Below, in pieces: positions 9,275 through 18,719 of a stretch of DNA of 64,000 nt. Position 1 is the first letter of the stretch; every line of letters begins with the position of its first letter. Under the pieces are notes generated by a model. That model saw nothing but the letters and a program-made list of their open reading frames with translations, made no database searches and was not told where the DNA came from. Source of the DNA: Acidobacterium capsulatum ATCC 51196 (GTDB lineage Bacteria > Acidobacteriota > Terriglobia > Terriglobales > Acidobacteriaceae); the NCBI RefSeq assembly GCF_000022565.1, contig NC_012483.1, positions 3,906,001 to 3,970,000 of the forward strand. The letters run 5' to 3'. Made by a program: the position numbers and the translations under genes.

Positions 9275-10327
9275 ATGACGTCTTCGCAGGATTCCTTGCC
9301 CGGCGCTTCGGGCGCTTCATCCCATCTTTTGGCAACTCTCTCGGTGGTCATCATTGGCCGCAACGAGGGGCCGCGCCTTGGGCGCTGCCTCGACTCCGTG
9401 CGCGCAATGCAGGCATGGCCGGGACCGGTCGAGATGATCTACGTCGACTCCGGCTCGACGGACAACAGCCTCGCGGTCGCCGAGGCCGCTGGCGCGCACG
9501 TCATTGCGCTGCAGCCGGAGCGGCCCACCGCCGCGCTCGGGCGCAACGCGGGCTGGCGCGCGGCCAGCGGCGAATACATTCTGTTTCTCGATGGCGATAC
9601 GGTGCTGCATCCGGAATTTGCGGCGGCGGCGCTGGCCGAGTTGCGGCAGCACGCCGAGGTGGCTGCGGTCTGCGGGCATCGCCGCGAAATGCATCCGAAC
9701 CAATCCATCTACACCCGCGTCTTTGACCTGGACTGGATCTTTCCGCTGGGCGAAGACATTTTCTTTGGCGGCGATGTGCTCATTCGCCGCGCGGCTCTCG
9801 AAGCAGCGGGCGGCTATGACCCCGCGTTGATTGCCGGCGAGGAGCCGGAGCTATGCGGACGCTTGCGTGCGGCGGGCTGGAAGATTCTGCGCATTGACCA
9901 TCCCATGACCGGCCACGATCTGGCCATGACGCGCTGGCGCGAATACTGGCGGCGCGGTGAGCGCACCGGGCACGCGGCGGCTGAGGTTTCGCGGCGCTTT
10001 CGCGGCACTGCCGATGGCCTCTGGGCAGGTGCGGTGCGAGCCACGGCGAAACGGGCGCTGTTCTGGATGCTCTCGCCGCTCGCCGCGCTGGCTCTCTCGT
10101 TGGTGCTGCGCAGCGCGTGGCCCCTTGCGTTGTGGCTCCTGCTGGCGCTCGCGCTGGTCGCGCGCACGGCGTGGAAGTATCGCTGGAAAACGCGGTCGCC
10201 GTATACGCTTGCGCTCTACGCGGTGCATTCGCACCTGCAGCAGATTCCTATTTTTATGGGGCAGGTGCGCTTCTGGTTCGATGCGCGGCGCGGACGGCAG
10301 CGCGGCCTGATCGAATATCACCGCTGA
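9275..10327 (+). CDS. family 2 glycosyltransferase with C-terminal membrane helices
   Basis: This 350-residue GT-A enzyme has SVVIIGRNEG (23-32), the nucleotide-sugar motif DSGSTDN (58-64) and the metal-binding DGD (106-108), then FFGGD and EEPELCGR acceptor-side elements. Two hydrophobic segments near the C-terminus (about 265-310) anchor it to the membrane. The start is ATG 9275, chosen over an upstream in-frame codon at 9233 because the GT2 fold begins soon after. It converges on the ATP-grasp gene at 10337 (9-bp gap) and probably shares a transcript with the ATP-grasp gene at 7966. Donor and acceptor are unknown. Confidence 0.85.
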   Translation: MTSSQDSLPGASGASSHLLATLSVVIIGRNEGPRLGRCLDSVRAMQAWPGPVEMIYVDSGSTDNSLAVAEAAGAHVIALQPERPTAALGRNAGWRAASGEYILFLDGDTVLHPEFAAAALAELRQHAEVAAVCGHRREMHPNQSIYTRVFDLDWIFPLGEDIFFGGDVLIRRAALEAAGGYDPALIAGEEPELCGRLRAAGWKILRIDHPMTGHDLAMTRWREYWRRGERTGHAAAEVSRRFRGTADGLWAGAVRATAKRALFWMLSPLAALALSLVLRSAWPLALWLLLALALVARTAWKYRWKTRSPYTLALYAVHSHLQQIPIFMGQVRFWFDARRGRQRGLIEYHR

Positions 10328-10336
10328 GGCGGCAAG

Positions 10337-11545
10337 CTACATGCGCCCGCCGCGCCTGAGATAAAACAGGCTGCCGCGCATGTCTTTGCGCGACAGAATC
10401 GCGTCCGGCACGGTGAGGAACTCCCACAGGCCGCTGAGAATAATGCGCAGGCGGGAGTGCTGCGGAAAGTCCAACATGCCCGCACCGTGGCGAAGGGTGT
10501 GGTAAATCTGCCCGGCGAGCATACGCTTGCCGGTGACGCGGCGCGAAGCCCGCAGGGCGGGCGGCCGATGCGGCGGCTCGAGTCCAAACGCTGCAAGTGC
10601 GAGCATGGGCTCGTCGTAGCCGAGATGAATCACCTTCGGGGTGGTTCCGCCGATGCGGTAGTTCACCTCCAGGAAGAAAATCTCTCCGGTGTCCGCGGAT
10701 TGCAGCAGATCAAAGTGAAAGGGTCCGTGTAGGTTGGCCAGATGCGCAAAGCGTTCGGCGGCTTGCCGCAGATCCGCCGGCAGATTCATGCGCTCGATCG
10801 AGAGCGCGTAGCCCTTGTACTTGCGATAGGCGCGAAAGCACTCGAGCGCGAGCACTTCGCCGCCGGTGGAGCGCACACCATGCAGCACCAGGTTAGGACC
10901 AAGGCAAAAGGGTTGGGCCAGCAGCGGGCTGGTCCACGTGAGCGTGCTGAGAAACGCATGCAGCTCGGCCGGCGAATCCACGCGATGCGCCTTGAAGGGG
11001 GGCGTGACCGAGTTCATGTGCGTGGGGCGCAGGCAGAGCGGAAAGCTGCTTGCGGGCACGGAGTCCGCATCGGCGCGCGTGTGCAACAGCCAACTGGGCA
11101 GCACCTGAAAACCGGCCTCGCGCGCCAACTGCACCTGCTCTGACTTTTCCATGAGCCGTGCGATGGCCTCGGCGGAAGAGGCCAGGACTGTGCAGCGGGG
11201 CTCAAAACGGTGGCGATGGCTGGCCAGCCAATAGAGCATGAATTCGTCATCGCTGCAGATGGCATCGGCCTGCACGCTTTGCGTGAAGGCGACGATGCGC
11301 TCCATGCCCGCGGGAGTATTGATCTCTTCCCAGCGAAGTGCGCCCCCATCGGTGGTGATGGCATTGCTGGGCAGCGGAATGCGTTGCGGCCAGTTGCCAT
11401 GACGCAGCAGATGCACTTCAATACCCGCCTCGTGACAGCGGCGCAGAAAGGCCATGGACGGTGCCCAGAAGCCAACATGCACCAGATGGCGAATGGGCCG
11501 CCCAGAGCCGGACAGCGAAGCTTCGGAGGTCAGAGGCGGAGGCAT
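10337..11545 (-). CDS. ATP-grasp domain protein in exopolysaccharide operon
   Basis: This 402-residue protein has an N-terminal Rossmann-like segment (RHLVHVGFWAPSMAFLRR), a central region around residues 125-200 and a C-terminal ATP-grasp fold in which FFLEVNYRIGG (about 296-306) supplies the Glu/Asn metal ligands. The sequence differs strongly from the ATP-grasp at 7966, so the two are not a recent duplication. The start is 5 bp after the Wzz/BY-kinase-like stop, which makes it the last gene of the polysaccharide operon. A role in attaching an amino acid or other acyl group to the glycan or its precursor is inference only. Confidence 0.78.
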   Translation of the reverse strand: MPPPLTSEASLSGSGRPIRHLVHVGFWAPSMAFLRRCHEAGIEVHLLRHGNWPQRIPLPSNAITTDGGALRWEEINTPAGMERIVAFTQSVQADAICSDDEFMLYWLASHRHRFEPRCTVLASSAEAIARLMEKSEQVQLAREAGFQVLPSWLLHTRADADSVPASSFPLCLRPTHMNSVTPPFKAHRVDSPAELHAFLSTLTWTSPLLAQPFCLGPNLVLHGVRSTGGEVLALECFRAYRKYKGYALSIERMNLPADLRQAAERFAHLANLHGPFHFDLLQSADTGEIFFLEVNYRIGGTTPKVIHLGYDEPMLALAAFGLEPPHRPPALRASRRVTGKRMLAGQIYHTLRHGAGMLDFPQHSRLRIILSGLWEFLTVPDAILSRKDMRGSLFYLRRGGRM

Positions 11546-11550
11546 GACGT

Positions 11551-14500
11551 TTAGCGCCGGCGGCGGCTTCCTTTGCCGTACTGGCCGGGAGAATGGGGCG
11601 GAAGAATTGCCAGATCCCCGGTACCGGGATCGTTCCAGTGGAAGGCGTACTCTTCAAAGCGGCGGCGTGGCCGCTGCGCGGGTTCCACATCCGGCTCCGA
11701 GGGAACTGCGGCCGCGGTCTTTTCCGGCGGCAGCACGCTCGCCTGCTTGCGCGGCACGGCAATCTCAATCGGTGTGACGGCCACGGGCGCGGCTGGCTGG
11801 GCGATCGCTTGAGGCGGCTCCGGCTCGACATTCCAGCGCGATTTGGGCGCGAGGTGCTGCGCTACAGGCGCGGGCTCTTGCGCCTGGGCAAGAATGGGTT
11901 CTTCTGCCACCGCCTCAAAGATGGCGGGGGATGCGGCCACGGTTTCGGCAGGCACCTCAGGCTCAGACGTGGCGGCAGCCTCGGCTGCGGCCTGGGTGCG
12001 GGAGGCCGTGACTGCTTCCAGCTTCTCTTTGGCTGCCGACTCCATCAGGCGGTTCAGCAGTGCATCAAACGCGGCGGCGCGATCCACCGGTGTGGCCGAA
12101 GGGGACTGCGGCTGCGTGATCTTGTCGCTGCCGATGCTGGGCGCGGTGATGCTGGCCTGCGACTGCACCTGCGGCGCAGTGATCGCAGCCGCAACGGTCT
12201 GGGGCATGCTCGCTCCGATCCAGGTGGATTCGGTCTGCGGTGTCCATGCGGCAATGATTTCGTTGCGCGCCGAGTGCTGGAGCGCCGGCTCTTCTTCCAG
12301 ATGCATCTCCGGCTCAAAGGCGGGCGGCGCAGCGGGCACGGCTTCCGGCGTTGAGACTTCTGCGTAGGACGGCGTTTGTGTATGTGCCACCTGCTCCATG
12401 CGCACCAGTTGATCGAGCAGCGAGGGCTTCTCCTGCGGCGGCACAACCGCAGCCATTTCCTGTTCCGGTGCTGCGATCGCCGGTTCGGGTTCGACAGGCA
12501 AATCCGCAACCGTTCCGGCCTGCACCGGGCGAGCGTTGCGGTCTTCCCGCCCAGCCGCCGCGATGGGTTCGGCCTTGCGTGCCGGAACGCGCTCAGCATC
12601 GGGCTGATCGGCGGCGGGCAGCGGAATGTTGGCTGCGGCCTGCAGAGGCGTTTCGGCCGGATGCGGATTGAGCGAACGCCATGTGTCCGATTCCATCTCG
12701 CTGCGGCGCGGCGAGCGCGAGGTGCTCAGCAGGCGGTCTTGCGTGGCCTTGAGATCGGCAAGAAATTCAGGATCGGCGGTGCGCGGCGGAATGGAGGTGA
12801 GAATGGCTCCGACGCCAGGGGCCTGAATGCGGTCGAGCAACTGCGCGGCGCGCGCCACGTCAGAGCGCTCGGTGCGTCCGCTGTCGCAGACCAGCAGCGT
12901 CGCGTCGGTAAAGCGCGCGAGATATTCGGTGCCGGCCGAGAGCAGCAGCGGCGGCGCATCAATCAGCACCACCTCATTGGCCGCGGAGAGACGGCGCAGG
13001 TTCTGCTCGATCACGCTGCCTTCCGGTGTCGCACCGGTTTCGGCCGCATGCGCCTCTGACGGTGCGAGCACCGAAGCCGAATCCAGCGTGAGCGTGCGGC
13101 GGCCAATGCGCGCCAGCGTGGTGCCGAGTGCATGGGCCAGGTCGCTGGTGCCCACGCCGGTCACCACAAACGTCTTGGCGTGGGCTGAAGCGGCGGCATG
13201 GTCAATGCCGGCGGCCAGGCGCAGCAGATACTCCTGCTCCACGGCAGGGGTCACGTGCGTCGCCTCGGGCAGCACGCCAAGCGGGGCAAAGCCCAGGATG
13301 TGCTGCACATCGCCGGGAGTATGCACGTGACGATCCAGCGCGTTCGCACCCAGTGCGGAAAAAAGTCCAAAGAAGAGCGCAAAGGGCAGCGCCAGTAGCA
13401 CCAGCTTGTGGCGCATGCCGGAGTTCGCACTGACCGGCGGCTGTGCGGCCGAGGAAAGATGCACGGCGGCGGGAGCAGAAGAATCCAGCTCCACGTTGTG
13501 CAGACGCGTGTCAATGGCGGCGTAACGCTGCTGCAGGCGCAGAATATCGGCATTCAGCTCGTTGGCGCGCTGCATCTTCGGTGTGGAGGTGGTGGCGAGC
13601 GCCGTCGTCGCATTGAGCTGCGAGGTCAGTTGCGCGTCCACCGCGCCGGTGCGGTCAAGATCCGCACGCACCTTGGCATCCACCTGCTGCTCGGCCTGCG
13701 TCTGCAGCTTCGCCGTCATCTGATCGAGAGACTGATTGAGCTTGTTCAGCTCCGATTCATCCTGCTGGTAGACGGGATTCGCCGGCTTGAGCTGCGACAT
13801 CTGCGCGATGAGCTGGCTGCGATGCTGGCTCATGGCGCCCTTCATGGCAGAGAGGCCAGGATCGTTGGCAAGAATCTTTTGCGTGGCCGTGGCCAGCGCG
13901 GCCGAGTGCGGGCCGCCGGTGGTCAGCGCGTTCAGTTCGGCCTCTGCCTGGTCATGATCGGCGCGGGCCTTGAGCAACTCGGCACGCAGCGTATCAATCT
14001 GCGCGGAGTAAGGGTCGGTGTTGCCGGACGTAGCGTTGGCGACGCCGAGTTGCTTAGACAGTGCGGCCTGCTCGGCATAGTCGGCATTGAGTGCCTTTTG
14101 CACGCGGTCACTCTCGTCGCGCAGCATGGCGATGCGCTCGGCGCTGCCGGCAAACTCATCATTGCGGGCCGCGGCCAGATACGCCGTCGTGACGGCGTTC
14201 ACCATTTTGGCGGCTTTGACCTTGTCTTTGCCGGTGAGCGAGATGGAGACCTGATAAGAGGTGCCTTCGCGCTGCACGGTGAGCATTTTGCCCAGTCGTT
14301 CGGCAGCGGACTGCACGCTCTCCTTCGGCATCTGAAAGACGCCGGGGCCGGTGGCGCGAATGGCTGCTTCCAGAATGTCAGGCCGGGTGACGGCCTGCAC
14401 CTGCTGCTGAATAAATGCGTCGTAGGTCAGCGAATCGTAAGACCAGTTGTTGTTGGTCTGCCCGCCGATGACCGGCTGCGGCGACGGTTGCACATACACC

Positions 14501-14715
14501 ACGCTGGTGGCGGTGTAGGTGGGCCGGATGGCGAAGTGGGCCGCCATCATGAGCACAAAAATGCCCGCGGCCACGCCCAGCGCCAGCTTGCGGTGCAGGC
14601 GCAGGCTGCGCATCAACTGGATGCGGAAGACCGGCTGCTCCGGAGACACAGGGGTGCCTTCGGAGCGGGAATTGGCCCCGGATTGCCCTGCGGGTCTGCC
14701 TGCGAGAAGCTTCAT
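11551..14715 (-). CDS. Wzz/BY-kinase-like polysaccharide protein with degenerate kinase domain and long tail
   Basis: A 1054-residue protein. A Wzz chain-length domain (about 30-440) holds two membrane helices flanking coiled coils. A BY-kinase/ParA-like domain lies at about 505-655, followed by a Pro/Ala/Glu-rich tail of about 395 residues ending in a basic cluster. The kinase domain has lost its P-loop: where GEGKT/S is expected the sequence reads GVGTSDLAH, and the Walker A' aspartate segment is LTLDSASV. A Walker B-like VVLIDAPPLL remains. The terminal Tyr cluster is also absent. It probably acts in polymer length control without autophosphorylation. The start is ATG 14715 after AGAAGG; an upstream in-frame codon at 14766 is less likely. 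The tail is far beyond the family norm. Confidence 0.85.
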   Translation of the reverse strand: MKLLAGRPAGQSGANSRSEGTPVSPEQPVFRIQLMRSLRLHRKLALGVAAGIFVLMMAAHFAIRPTYTATSVVYVQPSPQPVIGGQTNNNWSYDSLTYDAFIQQQVQAVTRPDILEAAIRATGPGVFQMPKESVQSAAERLGKMLTVQREGTSYQVSISLTGKDKVKAAKMVNAVTTAYLAAARNDEFAGSAERIAMLRDESDRVQKALNADYAEQAALSKQLGVANATSGNTDPYSAQIDTLRAELLKARADHDQAEAELNALTTGGPHSAALATATQKILANDPGLSAMKGAMSQHRSQLIAQMSQLKPANPVYQQDESELNKLNQSLDQMTAKLQTQAEQQVDAKVRADLDRTGAVDAQLTSQLNATTALATTSTPKMQRANELNADILRLQQRYAAIDTRLHNVELDSSAPAAVHLSSAAQPPVSANSGMRHKLVLLALPFALFFGLFSALGANALDRHVHTPGDVQHILGFAPLGVLPEATHVTPAVEQEYLLRLAAGIDHAAASAHAKTFVVTGVGTSDLAHALGTTLARIGRRTLTLDSASVLAPSEAHAAETGATPEGSVIEQNLRRLSAANEVVLIDAPPLLLSAGTEYLARFTDATLLVCDSGRTERSDVARAAQLLDRIQAPGVGAILTSIPPRTADPEFLADLKATQDRLLSTSRSPRRSEMESDTWRSLNPHPAETPLQAAANIPLPAADQPDAERVPARKAEPIAAAGREDRNARPVQAGTVADLPVEPEPAIAAPEQEMAAVVPPQEKPSLLDQLVRMEQVAHTQTPSYAEVSTPEAVPAAPPAFEPEMHLEEEPALQHSARNEIIAAWTPQTESTWIGASMPQTVAAAITAPQVQSQASITAPSIGSDKITQPQSPSATPVDRAAAFDALLNRLMESAAKEKLEAVTASRTQAAAEAAATSEPEVPAETVAASPAIFEAVAEEPILAQAQEPAPVAQHLAPKSRWNVEPEPPQAIAQPAAPVAVTPIEIAVPRKQASVLPPEKTAAAVPSEPDVEPAQRPRRRFEEYAFHWNDPGTGDLAILPPHSPGQYGKGSRRRR

Positions 14716-14767
14716 GGTTTCGCCTTCTGTTTGCCGGGGTGACGTGCGCCGGTCCCTGCCCTGCACT

Positions 14768-15814
14768 TTAAGGATGATATGTCAGCATGCTGTAGGTAAA
14801 TAACGAGGTTAGGGGACTGAATGCATTAAGAGTGTTAGTTACCTTATAGAAACCGCTCCTGGGTACGAAAATCACATCTCCGGACTTCAAGGTAAGCTCG
14901 GCGGCATTACCTTTATTCGCCAGAACGTCCTTGAAGGGGATGATCGTCTTCTTGCCGGTGGAGGGGTCGAGAACTTCGATACGATGGGCGGCTCCGTACT
15001 GGGTGTTGAGTCCGCCGGCCAGCGCCAGCACATTGGCCAGGGTCATGTCCGGCGAAAGCTGCACCGCCCCCGGATGCTGCACTTCGCCGAGCACGGAGAC
15101 GAAATTGTCCTGTGGATTGGGCACAAAGACGACATCGCCGCGGCGCAGGCGAAGGTCAGCCATGCTGTTGCCCTCGCGGAGCAGCTTGCGCAGATTGACC
15201 CAGACCACCTCATTGCGGCCCCGGTAAACGGCGCAGCGCTCAGGGATCGAGGCCATCGCGGAGGGTGCGGTTCCGAGTGTCGCAACCTGGTTACTTGAGT
15301 TCCGCGGAGCGCCGGGCAATCCTGCCTTGGCGAGCGCCTCCAGCAGCGTAGGCTGCGCGTCAAACTGCACCAGACCCGGGTGATCGACCGCGCCGATGAC
15401 CAGCACGCGGTTTGAGGTGTACTTCTCCACCGAGACTGTGGCGCGAATGTTGTTGTAGTACTCCGAGAGCGCCGTGTCGATCGCGGCGGCGGCTTCTTCG
15501 CGGGTCTTGTTGCCCAGGTCGATGTTGCCGGCCAGGGGCAGCGTGATGCGTCCGTCGGGGCCGAGTACGAGTTTCTGGCTCAGTTCAGGGTGGCCCGGAA
15601 CATCGATGGCAATCTGGTCTCCGGGGCCGAGACGGTACTCCTGATCGGCCGGGCCCTCGAACTGGCGCAGCACGTCGAGCGGGTTTGGCTGCAGCACCGG
15701 CTCTTTAGGAAGTGCTTGTGAGGTGTTCTGTGCGGCGTCGCTGTTCTGCTGGGCCGGGAGCGTAACGGGCGCGAGCAGCAGGGCCGGGATGATGAGTAAC
15801 CGTGCGAGTTTCAT
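14768..15814 (-). CDS. Wza-like polysaccharide export protein
   Basis: The 348-residue exported protein has a signal peptide (1-21, ending LPAQ), a polysaccharide export (PES) domain starting near YRLGPGDQIAIDVPG (about 61-75) and at least two SLBB domains (about 142-230 and 238-320, the second starting VSVLGEVQHPGAVQ). Canonical Wza is an outer-membrane lipoprotein, but no lipobox Cys follows this signal peptide, so it is probably a soluble or differently anchored form. It starts immediately after the flippase stop (the TAA at 15815-15817 abuts the ATG) and precedes the Wzz-like gene, the usual export gene order. Confidence 0.92.
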   Translation of the reverse strand: MKLARLLIIPALLLAPVTLPAQQNSDAAQNTSQALPKEPVLQPNPLDVLRQFEGPADQEYRLGPGDQIAIDVPGHPELSQKLVLGPDGRITLPLAGNIDLGNKTREEAAAAIDTALSEYYNNIRATVSVEKYTSNRVLVIGAVDHPGLVQFDAQPTLLEALAKAGLPGAPRNSSNQVATLGTAPSAMASIPERCAVYRGRNEVVWVNLRKLLREGNSMADLRLRRGDVVFVPNPQDNFVSVLGEVQHPGAVQLSPDMTLANVLALAGGLNTQYGAAHRIEVLDPSTGKKTIIPFKDVLANKGNAAELTLKSGDVIFVPRSGFYKVTNTLNAFSPLTSLFTYSMLTYHP

Positions 15815-17527
15815 TTAGAGAGCCTCCTCGCCGGTAGCCGCGCCGGAGGCATGAAGCCCGGCCGCGGACAGTGCGCGACGGATGGATTGGCGGGCCATGC
15901 GACGTTCTTCCGGATGAAGGATGAAGCGGTCGAGCAGCAGTCCGGAAAGAGCAGTGTAAACAAGCCCGGCGGCAATCAGAATGCCCATTCCGGGCCATCG
16001 GCCAAATCGGGCCACCAGTGTGGTGACGGGCACGCGCAGGGCAAAGCCCGCAGCGTAAAAAATGACAGACGGCAGCAGAACCATCCGCGCATAGGGCCAG
16101 AAGCGGAAGCCGAGCACGCGCTGCACGCGGGCCAGCAGCACGCAGGAGGCGCCAGCCGTGGCGCAGAAGACGGCGACGCCGATGGCAAAGGTGGTCCAGT
16201 GGCCGGTGATGAGCCGCGAGGCCGGAACAAAAAGGCAGAGCAGCAGCAGGTTGGGCACCGAGTAGAAAAACTCGTCATAAACGCGGCCCATGCCGCGCAA
16301 AATCGAGGTGCCGGGGCCGGTGAGCAGATGCATCTGCGTGCCCAGCGTGAAAAGCAGAAAGAGGATGGTCAACTGCGCGAGGTAAGGATTCTTCGGGCCG
16401 AGCCACACCGCAAGAATTGCGCCGGGAATGGCGGCCATGAGCCCGCAGAAGTAGGACGTGCAGAGGTTCGAGTAGCGCGAGCCGCGCAGATAAAAATCGC
16501 GCAGCACGGCACGCTGCTCAGCGGGTGAAGCGTGCGCGTCAAGATGCGAGGCCGCCGGCAGAAATGCGCCGAAAAAGGCCATCGGAAGCGTCTGAATGGA
16601 GGAGGGCCACTTCTTCGCAATGTCAAAGAGGCCGGTCGCCGCAAGCCCGACCGTGAAGAGTGCAATGACTTTTTCAATCGAGGCCAGCAGAATCGAAAGC
16701 ATGCTCTGCAACTGCACCATGCCGCCAAAATGCAGCACATAGCCGACCACTTCGCGGCGAATGCGGCGCGGAGAAAGACGCAGCCACGGCAGACGCCGCC
16801 AGGCCCACCACATGCTGAGCCCATCGTTGACAAGCACGCGCAGCAGGTAGGCTTCCGCCAGCCCGCGCAGGCCAAAGCCGAGGCCCACCAGCGTGAAGAC
16901 AGCGGCAAACTCGACCAGATAGCCGAGGGTCCAGAAGGTTTGCGCGGCGGCAATCTCCTGCATGCCGGTGAGCGTGTCGCTGAAGGCGTTGAGCGAGATG
17001 CTGGCCAGAAAGACGCCCAGCACAATCAGCACGGCATCGCGGCCATCCTGTGCGTGCGCTGCGGGCAGATGCAGAAAAGGCGCGATCCACGGCCAGCCGA
17101 AAAAGATGGCTACGAAGATGGCCGAGCACATCGGCAGCGTGATGGCGAGGCCGGTCGAGAGCAGCGAGTTGATGCGGTCGTATTCGCGGCGCGCGTTGAA
17201 CTCGGCGACGTACTTGATGTAGACGTTCGAGATGCCCAGCGTCGAGATGCCGACATAACTGACGAGGATGAAGACCATGCTCCAGATGCCGTAGGCATCG
17301 AGGCCAATGCGCGCCAGCACAAAGGGCGGAATCAGGATGCGCGTGACCATGTAGCCCACGCGCGCGAGCATGGTCGCCGAGACGTTGCGCCGCACGGTGC
17401 TGTGAACGGATGCAGTTTCGGACTGCACGGCCGATGCGACGGCGGGCGGCGGCAGCATCTCGTCCTGCTGCAACATTTCCATCGCCTCGGAGATCGGTTC
17501 GGGGGCCTGCTGCGGATGCTGGCTCAT
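15815..17527 (-). CDS. Wzx-type polysaccharide flippase (MOP superfamily)
   Basis: The 570-residue polytopic protein has about 12-14 hydrophobic helices after a cytosolic N-terminal stretch of roughly 65 residues. The pattern, including IGLDAYGIWSMVFILVSYVG and the conserved small-residue helices, fits MATE/MOP-type polysaccharide exporters that flip undecaprenyl-linked repeats across the inner membrane. The start at ATG 17527 overlaps the stop of the upstream GT2 gene (ATGA), which supports it over a much longer in-frame extension lying inside that gene. Downstream it abuts wza. The N-terminal cytosolic extension is longer than usual. Confidence 0.88.
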   Translation of the reverse strand: MSQHPQQAPEPISEAMEMLQQDEMLPPPAVASAVQSETASVHSTVRRNVSATMLARVGYMVTRILIPPFVLARIGLDAYGIWSMVFILVSYVGISTLGISNVYIKYVAEFNARREYDRINSLLSTGLAITLPMCSAIFVAIFFGWPWIAPFLHLPAAHAQDGRDAVLIVLGVFLASISLNAFSDTLTGMQEIAAAQTFWTLGYLVEFAAVFTLVGLGFGLRGLAEAYLLRVLVNDGLSMWWAWRRLPWLRLSPRRIRREVVGYVLHFGGMVQLQSMLSILLASIEKVIALFTVGLAATGLFDIAKKWPSSIQTLPMAFFGAFLPAASHLDAHASPAEQRAVLRDFYLRGSRYSNLCTSYFCGLMAAIPGAILAVWLGPKNPYLAQLTILFLLFTLGTQMHLLTGPGTSILRGMGRVYDEFFYSVPNLLLLCLFVPASRLITGHWTTFAIGVAVFCATAGASCVLLARVQRVLGFRFWPYARMVLLPSVIFYAAGFALRVPVTTLVARFGRWPGMGILIAAGLVYTALSGLLLDRFILHPEERRMARQSIRRALSAAGLHASGAATGEEAL

Positions 17528-18717
17528 GGCTGCACCTCGCGGCTGGTGCGAACCCACGCGGCTTTGCGCGAGGCGCTGCGCAGCATGGCGGGCACCAGCG
17601 AGAGCTTGCGCAGCACAAACCAGGGCGCTGCGAGCAGAGCCAGCGCGGCGCGGCCCGGATGCGGCGCGAGGCGCGCCGAGCGCACCACATAGCCAAGGCA
17701 GAGCGTGAGCCCGGCAAGTGCATAGGCCAGCAGCCACTCCGCACCCGTGAAGAGGCCCAGCGCAAGCGCCGCCAGCAGCAGCAGCAATCCAAAGGCAAAG
17801 GGCAGACTGAGCGCATCCAGCAGCACTTCGAGCGCGTGCAGGTTGCCGGCGAGCGAGGCGCGCAGCAGCGGAGCCATCATCTGGCGCACGAGCGCGATGC
17901 GTCCGCCCTCCCACCGCAGCCGCTGCGAGCGTCGGGCATCGCGGCTGGCGGCGGCGACTCCCCATACGCGAGCTTCGGCGGCAAAGGCGCAGCGGCGGCC
18001 GGCCAGCACCAGCAGCGCATGATATTCGCGATCTTCGGCAAGCCCATACGCATTCCATGGAACGGCGGCGATGGTCTCTGCGCGAAGCACGAATCCGTTG
18101 CCGAAGAGCCCCGAGGAGAAGCCTGCGCGGTCGCGGCCCAGAGGACGCACCGCGTTCATGCCGCGAAAGGCGAGCGCGCCGAGTTCCTGCCCGGTGTTGC
18201 CATACGCATTCGGCTCGCCCAGTTCATACCATGCCTGCGCAGCATCGGCATGCGCGAGCGCCTGCCGCAGCACCGCGAAGAGATTGCGGCTCACCTGCGT
18301 GTCGGCGTCAATCACGGCGATGGCGGCTGCGCCCTCTTTGAGCGCGATCTCGATGCCGTGGCGCAGGGCGTGGCCTTTTCCGGCAGGGCCTGCAAGGGGC
18401 TGCACACGCGCTCCGGCCTCTGCGGCGCGTGCGGCGGTGTTGTCTGTGCAATTGTGCGCAATCACGGTTACATTTACCGGATTTGGATCCGCCTTGGCCG
18501 CCGCGAGCACGCTTTGCACGGTGCGGGCGATGAGCGCTTCCTCATTGTGTGCCGGAATCAGCACCGTCAACGGACCCGGCAATAGCGTGCCTGCCGGACG
18601 CCCGGAGGAAAACCACCGGCCGAGGCAGGCCAGCGCCAGTTCCACGCACAGGGGCAGGGTGGCGAGAGCCGCGAGCAGGCCGAGCAGAAGAGCCGGGATA
18701 TGGAAAGCGTGCGCCAT
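17524..18717 (-). CDS. membrane-bound processive-type family 2 glycosyltransferase
   Basis: This 397-residue protein has an N-terminal helix (about 8-32), a GT-A domain with IPAHNEE (54-60), DADT (137-140), the catalytic ED (228-229) and QRLRW (265-269), then C-terminal helices (about 300-345). The D, DxD, ED, Q(R/Q)xRW series is that of cellulose/hyaluronan-synthase-like GT2 enzymes that couple synthesis to membrane association. It lies between the Wzy-like gene (2-bp gap) and the flippase (4-bp overlap). The sugar transferred is unknown. Confidence 0.88.
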   Translation of the reverse strand: MAHAFHIPALLLGLLAALATLPLCVELALACLGRWFSSGRPAGTLLPGPLTVLIPAHNEEALIARTVQSVLAAAKADPNPVNVTVIAHNCTDNTAARAAEAGARVQPLAGPAGKGHALRHGIEIALKEGAAAIAVIDADTQVSRNLFAVLRQALAHADAAQAWYELGEPNAYGNTGQELGALAFRGMNAVRPLGRDRAGFSSGLFGNGFVLRAETIAAVPWNAYGLAEDREYHALLVLAGRRCAFAAEARVWGVAAASRDARRSQRLRWEGGRIALVRQMMAPLLRASLAGNLHALEVLLDALSLPFAFGLLLLLAALALGLFTGAEWLLAYALAGLTLCLGYVVRSARLAPHPGRAALALLAAPWFVLRKLSLVPAMLRSASRKAAWVRTSREVQP

Positions 18718-18719
18718 GG

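Noticed and set aside
15815-18058. A 747-residue version of the flippase starting at 18058
   Set aside because: The extra N-terminus lies inside the GT2 gene in another frame; the ATGA overlap at 17527 is the natural start.
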